DNA from: an uncultured Pseudoxanthomonas sp.
Lineage (GTDB): Bacteria > Pseudomonadota > Gammaproteobacteria > Xanthomonadales > Xanthomonadaceae
Length of the DNA stretch: 64,000 nucleotides
NCBI GenBank assembly: GCA_946886405.1
Contig: CAMPIO010000005.1
Span: 1 to 64,000, forward strand
Direction of reading: 5' to 3'
This document shows, piece by piece, positions 36,718 to 44,567 of the stretch (the first letter of the stretch is position 1; the number at the start of each line of letters is the position of its first letter). Both the position numbers and the translations under genes were made by a program. The notes under the pieces were generated by a model. It saw nothing but the letters and a program-made list of their open reading frames with translations. It was not told the DNA's origin and ran no database searches.

Positions 36718-37761
36718 ATGACCGACACCTCCCCCATGACGTCTTCTTCCATGACACCTCATCCCTGGCGCAACCGTGCCGCTGCAGCTACCGTGCTGTT
36801 CGGCACGCTGCTCGTTTCAGCCACCTCGGCGGCGCAGACCGCACCCAAGCCCGACTGGACGCCGCAGGACATGCCCTCGCAGGCTGGCCGTATCTTCCTG
36901 GTCACCGGCGGCACCAGCGGCATGGGCTACGAAGACGCCAAGGCGCTGGCCGCCGCCGGCGCGCAGGTGGTGATCGCCGCGCGCAATCCCGAGCGCGGCC
37001 AGGAGGCGATCGACAGGATCGAGGCCGATGTGCCGAATGCCAAGCTGCAGTTCGAGGCGGTCGATCTGGCCAGCCTGGCCTCCGTGCACGCGCTGGCGCA
37101 GCGGCTCAATCGCACGCTGCCGAAACTGGACGGCCTGATCAACAACGCCGCCGTGATGGCACCGCCCGAACGCGGCGTGTCCGCCGATGGCTTCGAGCTG
37201 CAACTGGCCACCAACTACCTGGGCCACTTCGCGCTGACGGCGGACCTGCTGCCGTTGCTGCGCAAAAGCGACGCGCCCCGCGTGGTCACGCTGTCCAGTG
37301 TCGCCATCCACCGCGGGCGCCTGGATCTGGACAACCTGCAGTCCGCGACCTACGACGCTTACGCCGCCTATGCACAATCGAAGATCGCCTGCCTGATGTT
37401 CGCGCGGGAACTGCAGAAGCGCAGCGACGCCGCTGGCTGGGGCATCACCAGCATCGCCGCGCATCCGGGCGTGGCCGTCACCGAACTGGTCGCGCGGGGC
37501 CCCGGCCTCGACAGCGCGCAAGGTCGCCAGTGGTCCGCGATGAAGGACCAGCTGCAGACGGCGGCGCAGGGCGCGATTCCGACCCTGTACGCCGCTACCG
37601 CGCCCGAGGCACAGGGCGGCGCGTACTACGGCCCGACCGGCCCCAACGAAATGCGCGGCCCGCTCGGCATCGCCACGGTGCCGGCCACCGCAGGGGATGC
37701 CGCGACCGCCGCACGCCTGTGGGACGCCACCGAAGCGCTGATCGGCGTGCACTTCCCCTGA
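36718..37761 (+). CDS. Short-chain dehydrogenase with N-terminal export signal
   Basis: 347 residues. The core is a classical SDR: TGGTSGMGYEDAKAL for the cofactor, NNAAVM, TLSSV and catalytic YAQSK, with VITAARN-like VVIAARNPERG favouring NADP. It resembles the retinol-dehydrogenase/WW-domain-oxidoreductase-like SDRs. Before the core lie about 40 residues, WRNRAAAATVLFGTLLVSATSAAQT, that read as a signal peptide or single membrane anchor. An SDR outside the cytoplasm would have no free cofactor, so either it is anchored facing inward or exported folded. The substrate is unknown. It is 28 bases upstream of the nucleotide-carrier gene. Confidence 0.83.
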   Translation: MTDTSPMTSSSMTPHPWRNRAAAATVLFGTLLVSATSAAQTAPKPDWTPQDMPSQAGRIFLVTGGTSGMGYEDAKALAAAGAQVVIAARNPERGQEAIDRIEADVPNAKLQFEAVDLASLASVHALAQRLNRTLPKLDGLINNAAVMAPPERGVSADGFELQLATNYLGHFALTADLLPLLRKSDAPRVVTLSSVAIHRGRLDLDNLQSATYDAYAAYAQSKIACLMFARELQKRSDAAGWGITSIAAHPGVAVTELVARGPGLDSAQGRQWSAMKDQLQTAAQGAIPTLYAATAPEAQGGAYYGPTGPNEMRGPLGIATVPATAGDAATAARLWDATEALIGVHFP

Positions 37762-37789
37762 CCGCCGGCATCGCGTCCAGGAGCGTCCC

Positions 37790-39208
37790 ATGCCCACACC
37801 GACAACGCAGGAAGACAGCATGCCTGTCCACAGGCGCAGGTTGAACACGATGTTCAACCTGCGTCGCGACGAGGTGCTGCCCGTCGTGATCGCAGCGTGC
37901 TTTTTCTTCTTCGTGCTCACGGCGCTGATGCTGCTTCGGCCGGTCCGGGATGCGCTGGGCATGGAGCGTGGCATCGAAAGCATCCGCTGGCTGTTCATCG
38001 GCACGGCGCTGGTGACGCTGGCGGTGAATCCGCTCTTCGGCTGGCTGGTCAGCCGGCTGCGCCGCCTGCAGTTCATCGCCGCCACCTACGGCTTCTTCGC
38101 GGTGAGCCTGATCGGCTTCTGGGCGTTGCTGACGTTCGCGCCGGACGCTGTCGGTCAGCGCAGCGGACAGGTGTTCTACGTCTGGTTCAGCGTATTCAAC
38201 CTGTTCGGCACCATGGTGTTCTGGGCGCTGATGTCCGACCGCTTCACCAGCGACCAGGGCGCACGGTTCTTCGCGCTGATCTCGATCGGGGGCACGCTCG
38301 GCGCGATCTGCGGACCGTGGCTGACCTCGCAGCTGGCCGAGCCGCTGGGCACACCCAGCCTGTTGCTGATGTCCGCAGGCTTCCTGTCGCTGGGCATTGC
38401 CGCCGCATGGCTGCTGGTGCGGATCGTGCCGGACCGCATGCAGACCCCAGATGGGGACGCGGCCGCATTTCCCGATGAAGGCCAGCGCATCGGCGGCAGC
38501 ATGTGGGCCGGTATCGGGGCGGTGTTGCGGTCGCCCTTCCTGGCAGGCATCGCAGGGTATGTGCTGCTGATGGCGGTGATGGCCACGTTGGTGTACTTCA
38601 CCCGCATGCAGATGGTGGCGGACGTCGCCGAAGGCACCGATGCACGCGCGGCACTGCTGGGCAGCATCGACATGTGGACGCAGATCGCGGTGCTTGTGCT
38701 GCAGCTGACGCTGACCGGGCGCTTCGTCAGGCGCTTCGGGCTGGGCATTGCGCTGGCGGTGCTGCCGCTGGCCACGGCCGTCGGCTTCATCGGGCTGGCG
38801 GTGTATGGCTCCTTCGTGATCCTGGTGCTGCTGGAAGCGGCGAACCGCGCCGTGCAGCGCGGCATCACGCGGCCCGTGCGCGAGGTACTGTTCACCGTCG
38901 TCGCGCGCGAAGACAAGTACAAGGCCAAGGCCTTCATCGACACCTTCATGTATCGCGCGGGCGATGTCGTCGGCGCGCAGGCCGAAGGCGTGCTGGCCCG
39001 GCTGGGCATGGCGATGGGCGGGCTGGTCAGCGTCGTCCTGCCGCTTGCGCTGGTGTGGGCCGGGTTGGCGCTGTGGCTGGGCCGGGCACATGCACGACGA
39101 GCCAGGCAGCCATCCACCGTCGTTGCGTCCGGCGTTGTCGCGTCAGCGCACGACGAAACCCGCTTGCCGAGTGCTCCGGTATCCCTGCGAACGCCGATGC
39201 AGGGCTGA
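37790..39208 (+). CDS. Npt1/Npt2-like (NTP/NDP carrier) MFS membrane protein
   Basis: 472 residues with about twelve transmembrane helices. The start of the helical part, CFFFFVLTALMLLRPVRDALG, then FYVWFSVFNLFGTMVFWALMSDRF and GGTLGAICGPWL, match the Npt1/Npt2 nucleotide-transporter annotation group, related to ATP/ADP translocases of rickettsiae and plastids. A free-living host would not import ATP, so the real substrate is probably different. The C-terminal half keeps RAVQRGITRPVREVLFTVV and KYKAKAFIDTFMYRAGD. ATG 37790 or ATG 37820 are both possible starts. Confidence 0.8.
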   Translation: MPTPTTQEDSMPVHRRRLNTMFNLRRDEVLPVVIAACFFFFVLTALMLLRPVRDALGMERGIESIRWLFIGTALVTLAVNPLFGWLVSRLRRLQFIAATYGFFAVSLIGFWALLTFAPDAVGQRSGQVFYVWFSVFNLFGTMVFWALMSDRFTSDQGARFFALISIGGTLGAICGPWLTSQLAEPLGTPSLLLMSAGFLSLGIAAAWLLVRIVPDRMQTPDGDAAAFPDEGQRIGGSMWAGIGAVLRSPFLAGIAGYVLLMAVMATLVYFTRMQMVADVAEGTDARAALLGSIDMWTQIAVLVLQLTLTGRFVRRFGLGIALAVLPLATAVGFIGLAVYGSFVILVLLEAANRAVQRGITRPVREVLFTVVAREDKYKAKAFIDTFMYRAGDVVGAQAEGVLARLGMAMGGLVSVVLPLALVWAGLALWLGRAHARRARQPSTVVASGVVASAHDETRLPSAPVSLRTPMQG

Positions 39209-39529
39209 GTCTCCCGGCGCCGTCTGGTTGCTTCCCGTGCGGTCGCGTGCAGCCTGCGAGCGCGACCTGCGGCGCGCGCCGTGGAACGTGGGTGAAGCTT
39301 TGCTTGTCGATGCTTGCTGGCGAATTCAGTGAGACGGGTGACGCGGATTCAGTGTGATGGCAGCACACAGGCGGCGATGCTTCGCGCATATGCAGTCGTC
39401 GCGCGAGCGTATTGACGAATACTTGCACTTTCACGCCCTCTCTACGTACTCCAACGTTAGCTGAAGCCACTTTGCAGATCGGGCGGGAAAGGCCGCTATA
39501 TTCCGAATCCCCGACGAAGGAGGATTGGA
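39209..39529. other. Spacer without gene
   Basis: 321 bases between the carrier and the small lipoprotein. No plausible coding frame. It must hold the lipoprotein promoter, but I see no clear -35/-10 pair; the last bases carry a strong GGAGGA ribosome site. Confidence 0.4.
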
Positions 39530-39799
39530 ATGTTCACGAACAAGCGATATTTCACGACGGCGCGCGTGCTCGGCGTGGCGATGGTTGCCGCCGCAGGTCT
39601 TTCCGGCTGCGCCACCTATGACGACGAGTTCGCCACCATCAACTCGCGCCTCGATCAGCTCGACACGAAGGTCCAGGGCGCCGCCCAGAGTGCCGAATCC
39701 GCCAATCAATCCGCGCAGCAGGCCAATCAGCGTCTGGATCAGATCGACAGCCGCGTCCGCCAGCTTGAAGCGGCCCCCCGCCGCGTGCCGCGCGGCTGA
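39530..39799 (+). CDS. Small Lpp-like coiled-coil lipoprotein
   Basis: 89 residues. Lipobox LSGC at about residues 24-27 gives an acylated cysteine; the mature part is a heptad-repeat helix with NSRLDQLDTKV, repeated SAQQANQRLDQIDSRV and a short basic end. The layout resembles the major (Braun-type) outer-membrane lipoprotein or OprI, but the C-terminal lysine that links Lpp to peptidoglycan is absent; the end is PRRVPRG. GGAGGA precedes the ATG and a strong terminator follows, the signs of a highly expressed small gene. Confidence 0.85.
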   Translation: MFTNKRYFTTARVLGVAMVAAAGLSGCATYDDEFATINSRLDQLDTKVQGAAQSAESANQSAQQANQRLDQIDSRVRQLEAAPRRVPRG

Positions 39800-39837
39800 T
39801 CGCGTCTGCACGTGTTGTCACGAACCGTGTGAAACCC

Positions 39838-39871
39838 GGGACCCGGTGGCCAGTGCTGGCCACCGGGTCCC
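39838..39871 (+). terminator. Strong intrinsic terminator after the lipoprotein gene
   Basis: Perfect 15-bp arms GGGACCCGGTGGCCA / TGGCCACCGGGTCCC with a GTGC loop, then TTTTCTT. Confidence 0.9.
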
Positions 39872-39908
39872 TTTTCTTGACCGCATCGACTTTTTGAGGA
39901 GCCGCGCC

Positions 39909-40640
39909 ATCCGTACCTGCATCCATCCTGCGATCCGGACGGCGTGCGGCTCGCTCGTACTGGTTCTGGCGCTCGCGAGTTCCGGAGCGGCCAACGCAGA
40001 AAACGCCGCCGCGCAAGACACTGGCAGCGTCGACCAGCTTCCGCCGGATCAGGAAGTCGCTGACACGGTCATCGAACTCGCCGGCTGGATCGTGGCGAGC
40101 AAGGACAGCCAAGGCTATCCTTTCGCGATCATCGACAAGGCCGCCGCACAGATCCTTGTGTTCGGTGGCGATGGCCGGCTTCGTGGCGCAGCGCCGGGGC
40201 TGTTTGGCTCGGCGGTCGGCGATCACACGGCTCCCGGCATCGCCGGCCTCGCGCTCCGCGAGATTCCTGGCCGAGACCGCACGACCCCTGCAGGTCGTTT
40301 CGTCGGCGGCTTCGGCCCGTCGATCGACGCCGGCCGCGTGTTGTGGGTGGACCATGAGTCTGCGGTCTCCATCCACCCGACGGCCACGGGCGTTCCCGCG
40401 GAGCGGCGTGCGGAACGCCTTGCATCGCCTTCACCCGACGACAATCGCATCACGCATGGTTGCATCAACGTCACGCCCGATTTCTACGAGCGGGTCATGC
40501 AGACTACGTTCGAGCGGGGCGGCGTGTTCTACGTCCTGCCAGACAAGGCGTCACTGGCGGAAACGTTCCCGGAGTTCGCCCAGAGTCGGACGACGTCGGA
40601 ACGCAATGATCGGAAGCGCGCCAAAGCAGACCGCCACTAA
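39909..40640 (+). CDS. L,D-transpeptidase-like exported protein, apparent ATC start
   Basis: 243 residues if it begins at ATC 39909. That codon follows GAGGAG at a normal seven-base distance, and from it the protein reads as a clean signal peptide (RTCIHPAIRTACGSLVLVLA, ending GAANA). No ATG or GTG exists between the terminator upstream and the mature part; TTG 39894 is the only usual alternative and overlaps the ribosome site. The mature part has a YkuD-like catalytic motif, SIHPTATG and NRITHGCINV, with nucleophile cysteine in HGC. YkuD enzymes link peptidoglycan stems or lipoproteins, so the Lpp-like neighbour upstream is of interest. Confidence 0.7.
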   Translation: MRTCIHPAIRTACGSLVLVLALASSGAANAENAAAQDTGSVDQLPPDQEVADTVIELAGWIVASKDSQGYPFAIIDKAAAQILVFGGDGRLRGAAPGLFGSAVGDHTAPGIAGLALREIPGRDRTTPAGRFVGGFGPSIDAGRVLWVDHESAVSIHPTATGVPAERRAERLASPSPDDNRITHGCINVTPDFYERVMQTTFERGGVFYVLPDKASLAETFPEFAQSRTTSERNDRKRAKADRH

Positions 40641-40814
40641 CGTGCGCTGGTCGGACTGCGTGAGGCACGACAGCGCACGCGTTGCCGCTAGCGAAGCTTG
40701 GCGTCTTCGGTCGGCCCGCAGCACGATGACGTTGTCACGGGTGAGCTGTTAGCAGCCTGCGCGTCACCGCATTACGACATTGCGCGACTGAAGCCGGGAT
40801 CGGCATTCCGGGCC

Positions 40815-40830
40815 GCTTCGGGTCGGAAGC
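40815..40830. repeat. Intergenic palindrome, copy A
   Basis: GCTTC-GGGTCG-GAAGC between the convergent transpeptidase and SDR genes. The 277-base spacer 40641-40917 holds no gene. Related copies lie at 43093, 46133, 48014 and 58928. Confidence 0.6.
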
Positions 40831-40917
40831 CGAGAGCAATCGAGCGATCCGCCAGACGCGAGCCCTGTCCGCCGGGGTAGGCGGCGGCGGACAGAGACCT
40901 TCCGGGGTCGGCCGGGT

Positions 40918-41700
40918 TTACGAGGTCGGCACGGTGCCGCCGTCGATGGTGTGTTCCGAGCCCGAGATCGAGGCGGCGCGCGGCGACACCAGGAAGGCGA
41001 TGAGATCCGCTACTTCGCTCGGCGTGGCCGGGCGACCCAGCGGAATTCCGCCCAGTGCATCCATGACCATCTGCTTGGCGCCTTCGTAGTCGGTGCCCGC
41101 ATTGGTCGCGATGCCGCCGAGGAAGTCGACCGACGCTTCTGTCTCTACCCAGCCCGGCGAGACGCGCACCACGCGCACGCCCTTGGCGGTGACTTCCTTC
41201 GAGAGCGCCTTGCTGTAGGTCGACAGCGCGGCCTTCGCAGCGGCATAGGCGATCGTGGCGTCGTGCAGCGGCAGCAACCGCTGGATCGACGTCACATGCA
41301 GGATCACGCCGGACCCCTGCGCGATCATCGCGGGGAGCCATGCTCGATCCATCCGCACAGCCGACATCAGGTTCAGATCGAGCGCCTTGGTCCACTCCGC
41401 ATCGTCCAGCCTGGCGAAGCCACCTGCCGGCGCCGAAGAACCGCCCACCACGTTGATCAGGATGTCGATGCCACCGAGTTGTTCGCGAACCGCCTCGACG
41501 CCTTCGCGGACACCCTCGGCCGTCGCAAGGTCGACGGCTACGTAATGGACACCGTCAACCGGTTTCTCCGGCATCGAGCGCGCCGTCGCGACGACCCGTG
41601 CGTCAAGCTGTGACAACCGCTCGACGACCGCCGCCCCGACGCCTCGTGTGCCACCTGTGACCAGCACGCGCTTGCCCGCCAGATGGAGGTCGAAATTCAT
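40918..41700 (-). CDS. SDR-family oxidoreductase
   Basis: 260 residues, classical SDR: TGGTRGVGAAVVERL for the cofactor, NVVGGSS, catalytic Ser in HVTSIQR and YAAAKAALSTYSK, C-terminal VSPRAASISGSEHTIDGGTVPTS. It has no signal peptide. Substrate unknown; this type is often annotated as 3-oxoacyl-ACP reductase-like but is likely a catabolic or detoxifying enzyme. It overlaps the SnoaL-like gene by four bases (ATGA), so the two form a unit, read away from the LysR gene that probably controls them. Confidence 0.9.
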   Translation of the reverse strand: MNFDLHLAGKRVLVTGGTRGVGAAVVERLSQLDARVVATARSMPEKPVDGVHYVAVDLATAEGVREGVEAVREQLGGIDILINVVGGSSAPAGGFARLDDAEWTKALDLNLMSAVRMDRAWLPAMIAQGSGVILHVTSIQRLLPLHDATIAYAAAKAALSTYSKALSKEVTAKGVRVVRVSPGWVETEASVDFLGGIATNAGTDYEGAKQMVMDALGGIPLGRPATPSEVADLIAFLVSPRAASISGSEHTIDGGTVPTS

Positions 41701-42026
41701 GGCGCGACCTCCAGCGAGGCGATCTTGCCGCGCTCCAGGATGAAGGTGTAGCGCAGGTCCAGCGGGCTGCCCGGGAAATTGCCCGACACCTGGCTGGTGA
41801 CGATGTAGCGCCGCCCCTGGGCTTCCAGCGTGTGAGGCCTGGCGGTGCAGGTGTACTTGGCAGACGCCTCGGTCTTCCAGGCGTCGATCGCGGCCGGACC
41901 CGCATGGGTCCTGCCCTCGTCGATGACGACGCCCTCCCTGGTGAAGCAGCGGGCAACCGCCAGACCATCCTGGCGGTCGGCGTCGAAGTAGGCCGCGATC
42001 GGCTCGGGCAAGTCCAGCTCTTTCAT
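41697..42026 (-). CDS. SnoaL-like (NTF2 fold) small protein
   Basis: 109 residues. YFDADRQDGLAVARCFTREGVVIDEGRTHAGPAAIDAW and the strands after it show the NTF2-like cone fold of SnoaL-type proteins, which include small cyclases, isomerases and ligand-binding proteins. The catalytic role cannot be judged from sequence. It is the first gene of the unit with the SDR, divergent from LysR across a 99-base promoter region. Confidence 0.83.
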   Translation of the reverse strand: MKELDLPEPIAAYFDADRQDGLAVARCFTREGVVIDEGRTHAGPAAIDAWKTEASAKYTCTARPHTLEAQGRRYIVTSQVSGNFPGSPLDLRYTFILERGKIASLEVAP

Positions 42027-42125
42027 TGCAATGCTCCGGTTGGGTGTACGGAGCCAGCTTGATGCGTTCTCCAGGATTAGAGAATCGCCTATTATCCGAT
42101 CAGGCTATGTAGGAATAAGCGCACA

Positions 42126-43061
42126 ATGCGTGGCTCTGAATTCGCGGAACTCAAGGCCTTCGTGGCCGTGGTCGACCGGGCCAGCTTCGCCCGGGCTGCC
42201 GATCACCTGGGGCTTTCACGGTCCGCCCTCAGCCAGATCATTCGCCAGCTGGAGGCCAGGCTCGGGGTGCGCCTGTTGAATCGCACCACCCGCAGCGTTT
42301 CACCGACCGAGCCCGGACGGCGGCTGCATGAGCGCATGGCGCCGATGCTTCGCGACATGGACGACGCCGTGGCGCAGGCGGTGGGCACGCGTGCGCGCGC
42401 GGCGGGAACGCTGCGCATCAACACGCTGAGCATGGCGGCGAAGCGCGTGCTTGCGCCACGGCTGGGACGTTTCGCAAAGGTGAACCCCGAAGTCGTGCTC
42501 GACATCGTCATCGACGACGGCCTGAGCGATATCGCAGCGGAAGGATTCGATGCCGGCATACGGGTGGGCGGCCGACTGCAGAAGGACATGGTGGCGGTCC
42601 GGCTGACGCCGGACTTCGAACTGCTCGCCGTGGCTTCACCCGATTACCTTGCCCGGCATGGCGAGCCCAGAACACCGGCCGATCTGAGTCGCCACCTGTG
42701 CATCAACTGGCGCTTCCCCGGTAGCGGCAAGATCGCGGGCTGGCCATTCAAGAAGAAGGACAAGGCGATCGAGTTCTTCGGCGAGGGAAAGGTGATCTCG
42801 AACCATCAGGACATCATCGTGCCTGCCGCGCTGCAGGGACTCGGCATCCTGTATGCGTACAACGACGGTGATATTGCGGAAGCATTGCGCGATGGACGGC
42901 TCAAGCGCGTCCTCGCCGACTGGTCGCCGACGGTGCCCGGCCTCTTCCTCTACTACTCGAGCCGACGCTACATGCTGCCGGCACTCCGTGCCTTCATCGA
43001 TTGCCTGCTGGACCGCGACCTCAACCCCGACGATCCTGCAACGCCGCAAGGAACTCGCTGA
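42126..43061 (+). CDS. LysR-family transcriptional regulator
   Basis: 311 residues. N-terminal winged helix: FVAVVDRASFARAADHLGLSRSALSQIIRQLEARLGVRLLNRTTR-type wording (about 9-53); then the co-inducer domain with TLRINTLSMAAKRVLAPRLG and a YLARHGEPRTPADL segment typical of the CrgA/AaeR-like subgroup. It faces the SnoaL/SDR pair and probably activates or represses it. In the 99-base gap TATTAT at 42090-42095 is a possible -10 for this gene; no clear T-N11-A dyad could be fixed. Confidence 0.93.
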   Translation: MRGSEFAELKAFVAVVDRASFARAADHLGLSRSALSQIIRQLEARLGVRLLNRTTRSVSPTEPGRRLHERMAPMLRDMDDAVAQAVGTRARAAGTLRINTLSMAAKRVLAPRLGRFAKVNPEVVLDIVIDDGLSDIAAEGFDAGIRVGGRLQKDMVAVRLTPDFELLAVASPDYLARHGEPRTPADLSRHLCINWRFPGSGKIAGWPFKKKDKAIEFFGEGKVISNHQDIIVPAALQGLGILYAYNDGDIAEALRDGRLKRVLADWSPTVPGLFLYYSSRRYMLPALRAFIDCLLDRDLNPDDPATPQGTR

Positions 43062-43092
43062 TCGACTTCAATGAGGTAACGACATCTGCGAT

Positions 43093-43119
43093 GTCGGCCC
43101 TCGGCCAGAAGCGGATGTC
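43093..43119. repeat. Intergenic palindrome, copy D
   Basis: GTCGGCCCTCGGCCAGAAGC and GGATGTC between the convergent LysR and TPR-regulator genes, next to a GACAT-CTGCG-ATGTC dyad at 43081-43095. Less symmetric than copies B and C. Confidence 0.5.
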
Positions 43120-43124
43120 GCGCC

Positions 43125-44444
43125 TCACCCTTCGACATCGCCCTTTGCCGGTGATCCCGCCTGGCATGACTCGCTAGCGCCGACGCGGCTTGCGAGTTCG
43201 GCGCAGAGACGGTCGGCCTGGGCGTCATCCCCTCCCGCTCGCAGAAGGCGCGCGAGCCCGCGGGTCGACTCCGGATGCAATGGAGAGTGGGCCAGGACCC
43301 GACGGAACCAAGCCTCTGCAATCGACGGCTCGCCACGGTCGGCGTAGCGCTGCGCAATCAGTGCGCCCAACTGCGCATGCCATGGTCTTATCTGCGCACG
43401 GTTCTTTGCGTAACTACGCTCCATCGCATCATAGGCCCGCTCGAAATACGGCAGCGCCTCCTGCTTGCGGCCGCTGATCTCCAACACGTCTCCGATGTTG
43501 ATCAAAGAACCCCAGGCATCCACGTCCAGCTGCACAGCGCGCTGATACGAAGCCAGTGCCGCGTTGAACCGTCCTTGGGCGCTGGCGACGAAACCTGTCG
43601 CCTTGTGTGCAGCCGCGGACTCGGGATCCAACGCAACCGCGCGCGCGGCAAGGAGGCGTGCGCGTTCCAACTGCTGTGACGCCGGGGGGCGTGCGAGATG
43701 CCCGTGCGCCAGCGCGTCACCCAGCCGGCTGAACTGCATGCCTTGCTCGCCGGGCAGCGCAGGCCAGCGGACTGAGCGCTGTACCAATGCGTTCGCCAGA
43801 CCGGCCAGCGCGGGCACATTATCGGGTTCAAGACCCAGCACGCGCTCGTAAAGCTCGATCGCGGACTCGTTGTCCCCCCGAGAGAACTGGAAGTAGAAGT
43901 CATCCGCTTGGGCGATCAGGCCTCCCGAGCCACCATCGCGGGAAGCCGGAGCACTCGACCACCGCCCGCTCGACCACCAGGCACTCCCGATGACCAGTGC
44001 CACGATCACGAGCGCCAGCGCGACCCACATCCAACGTCGACGCACCGCGCTCGTTCGCAGCGCCGGCGCAGACACCGCGTCGGTCGCGGCAACATCCTGC
44101 AAAGCCGCTGAGGTAGGCTCAGCCATGAGCCGGTAGCCGCGCTTGGAAAGCGTTTCGATGTACCGCGGCGACTTGGCATCGTCCCCAAGCGCCTGTCGGA
44201 GTTTGAAAACCGCCCGGGCCAGACTGTCGTCGCCGACCACCTGGCCCGGCCATAGCGCGTCCATGATCTCCTCGCGTGTCACGGCCGCCCCGCGCCGTGA
44301 GGCGAGCAGGAACAACAGATCCGCGACCTTCGGTTCCAGGCGGCTTGCGCCCTGCGCGCCGACGAGTTCACCCGTCGCGCGGACGACCTGCCAGTCACCC
44401 ACCCGGACCGCATCTGGATAAGTCGTTGATTTCAATGTGGTCAT
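43125..44444 (-). CDS. ToxR/CadC-like membrane regulator with TPR domain
   Basis: 439 residues. An OmpR-type winged helix (about 10-110; LEPKVADLLFLLASRRGAAVTREEIMDALWP, YIETLSKRGYRL) is followed by a linker, one membrane helix (WMWVALALVIVALVIGSAWW, about 138-157) and a C-terminal part outside the cytoplasm with tetratricopeptide repeats (about 180-420; ELYERVLGLEPDNVPALAGLAN and ALASYQRAVQLDVDAWGSLIN). No receiver or enzyme domain is present, so it probably reads an external or envelope signal through the TPR part. It is divergent from an S41 protease gene (124 bases between starts), the natural candidate target. Confidence 0.88.
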   Translation of the reverse strand: MTTLKSTTYPDAVRVGDWQVVRATGELVGAQGASRLEPKVADLLFLLASRRGAAVTREEIMDALWPGQVVGDDSLARAVFKLRQALGDDAKSPRYIETLSKRGYRLMAEPTSAALQDVAATDAVSAPALRTSAVRRRWMWVALALVIVALVIGSAWWSSGRWSSAPASRDGGSGGLIAQADDFYFQFSRGDNESAIELYERVLGLEPDNVPALAGLANALVQRSVRWPALPGEQGMQFSRLGDALAHGHLARPPASQQLERARLLAARAVALDPESAAAHKATGFVASAQGRFNAALASYQRAVQLDVDAWGSLINIGDVLEISGRKQEALPYFERAYDAMERSYAKNRAQIRPWHAQLGALIAQRYADRGEPSIAEAWFRRVLAHSPLHPESTRGLARLLRAGGDDAQADRLCAELASRVGASESCQAGSPAKGDVEG

Positions 44445-44567
44445 GAAACGGAGAGTAAGCGTCAGAAAACCAGGAGGAAACCGTCATGGCGCCCACAGCA
44501 TTGCCGCGTTCGTAATGCACGGCAACCGGCAGTAACCCCCGGCCTCCGAAAAGACACAAGGATCGAT

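Noticed and set aside
36470..36757. 95-codon minus-strand frame in the 36.2-36.7 kb spacer
   Set aside because: No ribosome site or family match and it runs into the SDR gene start on the other strand.
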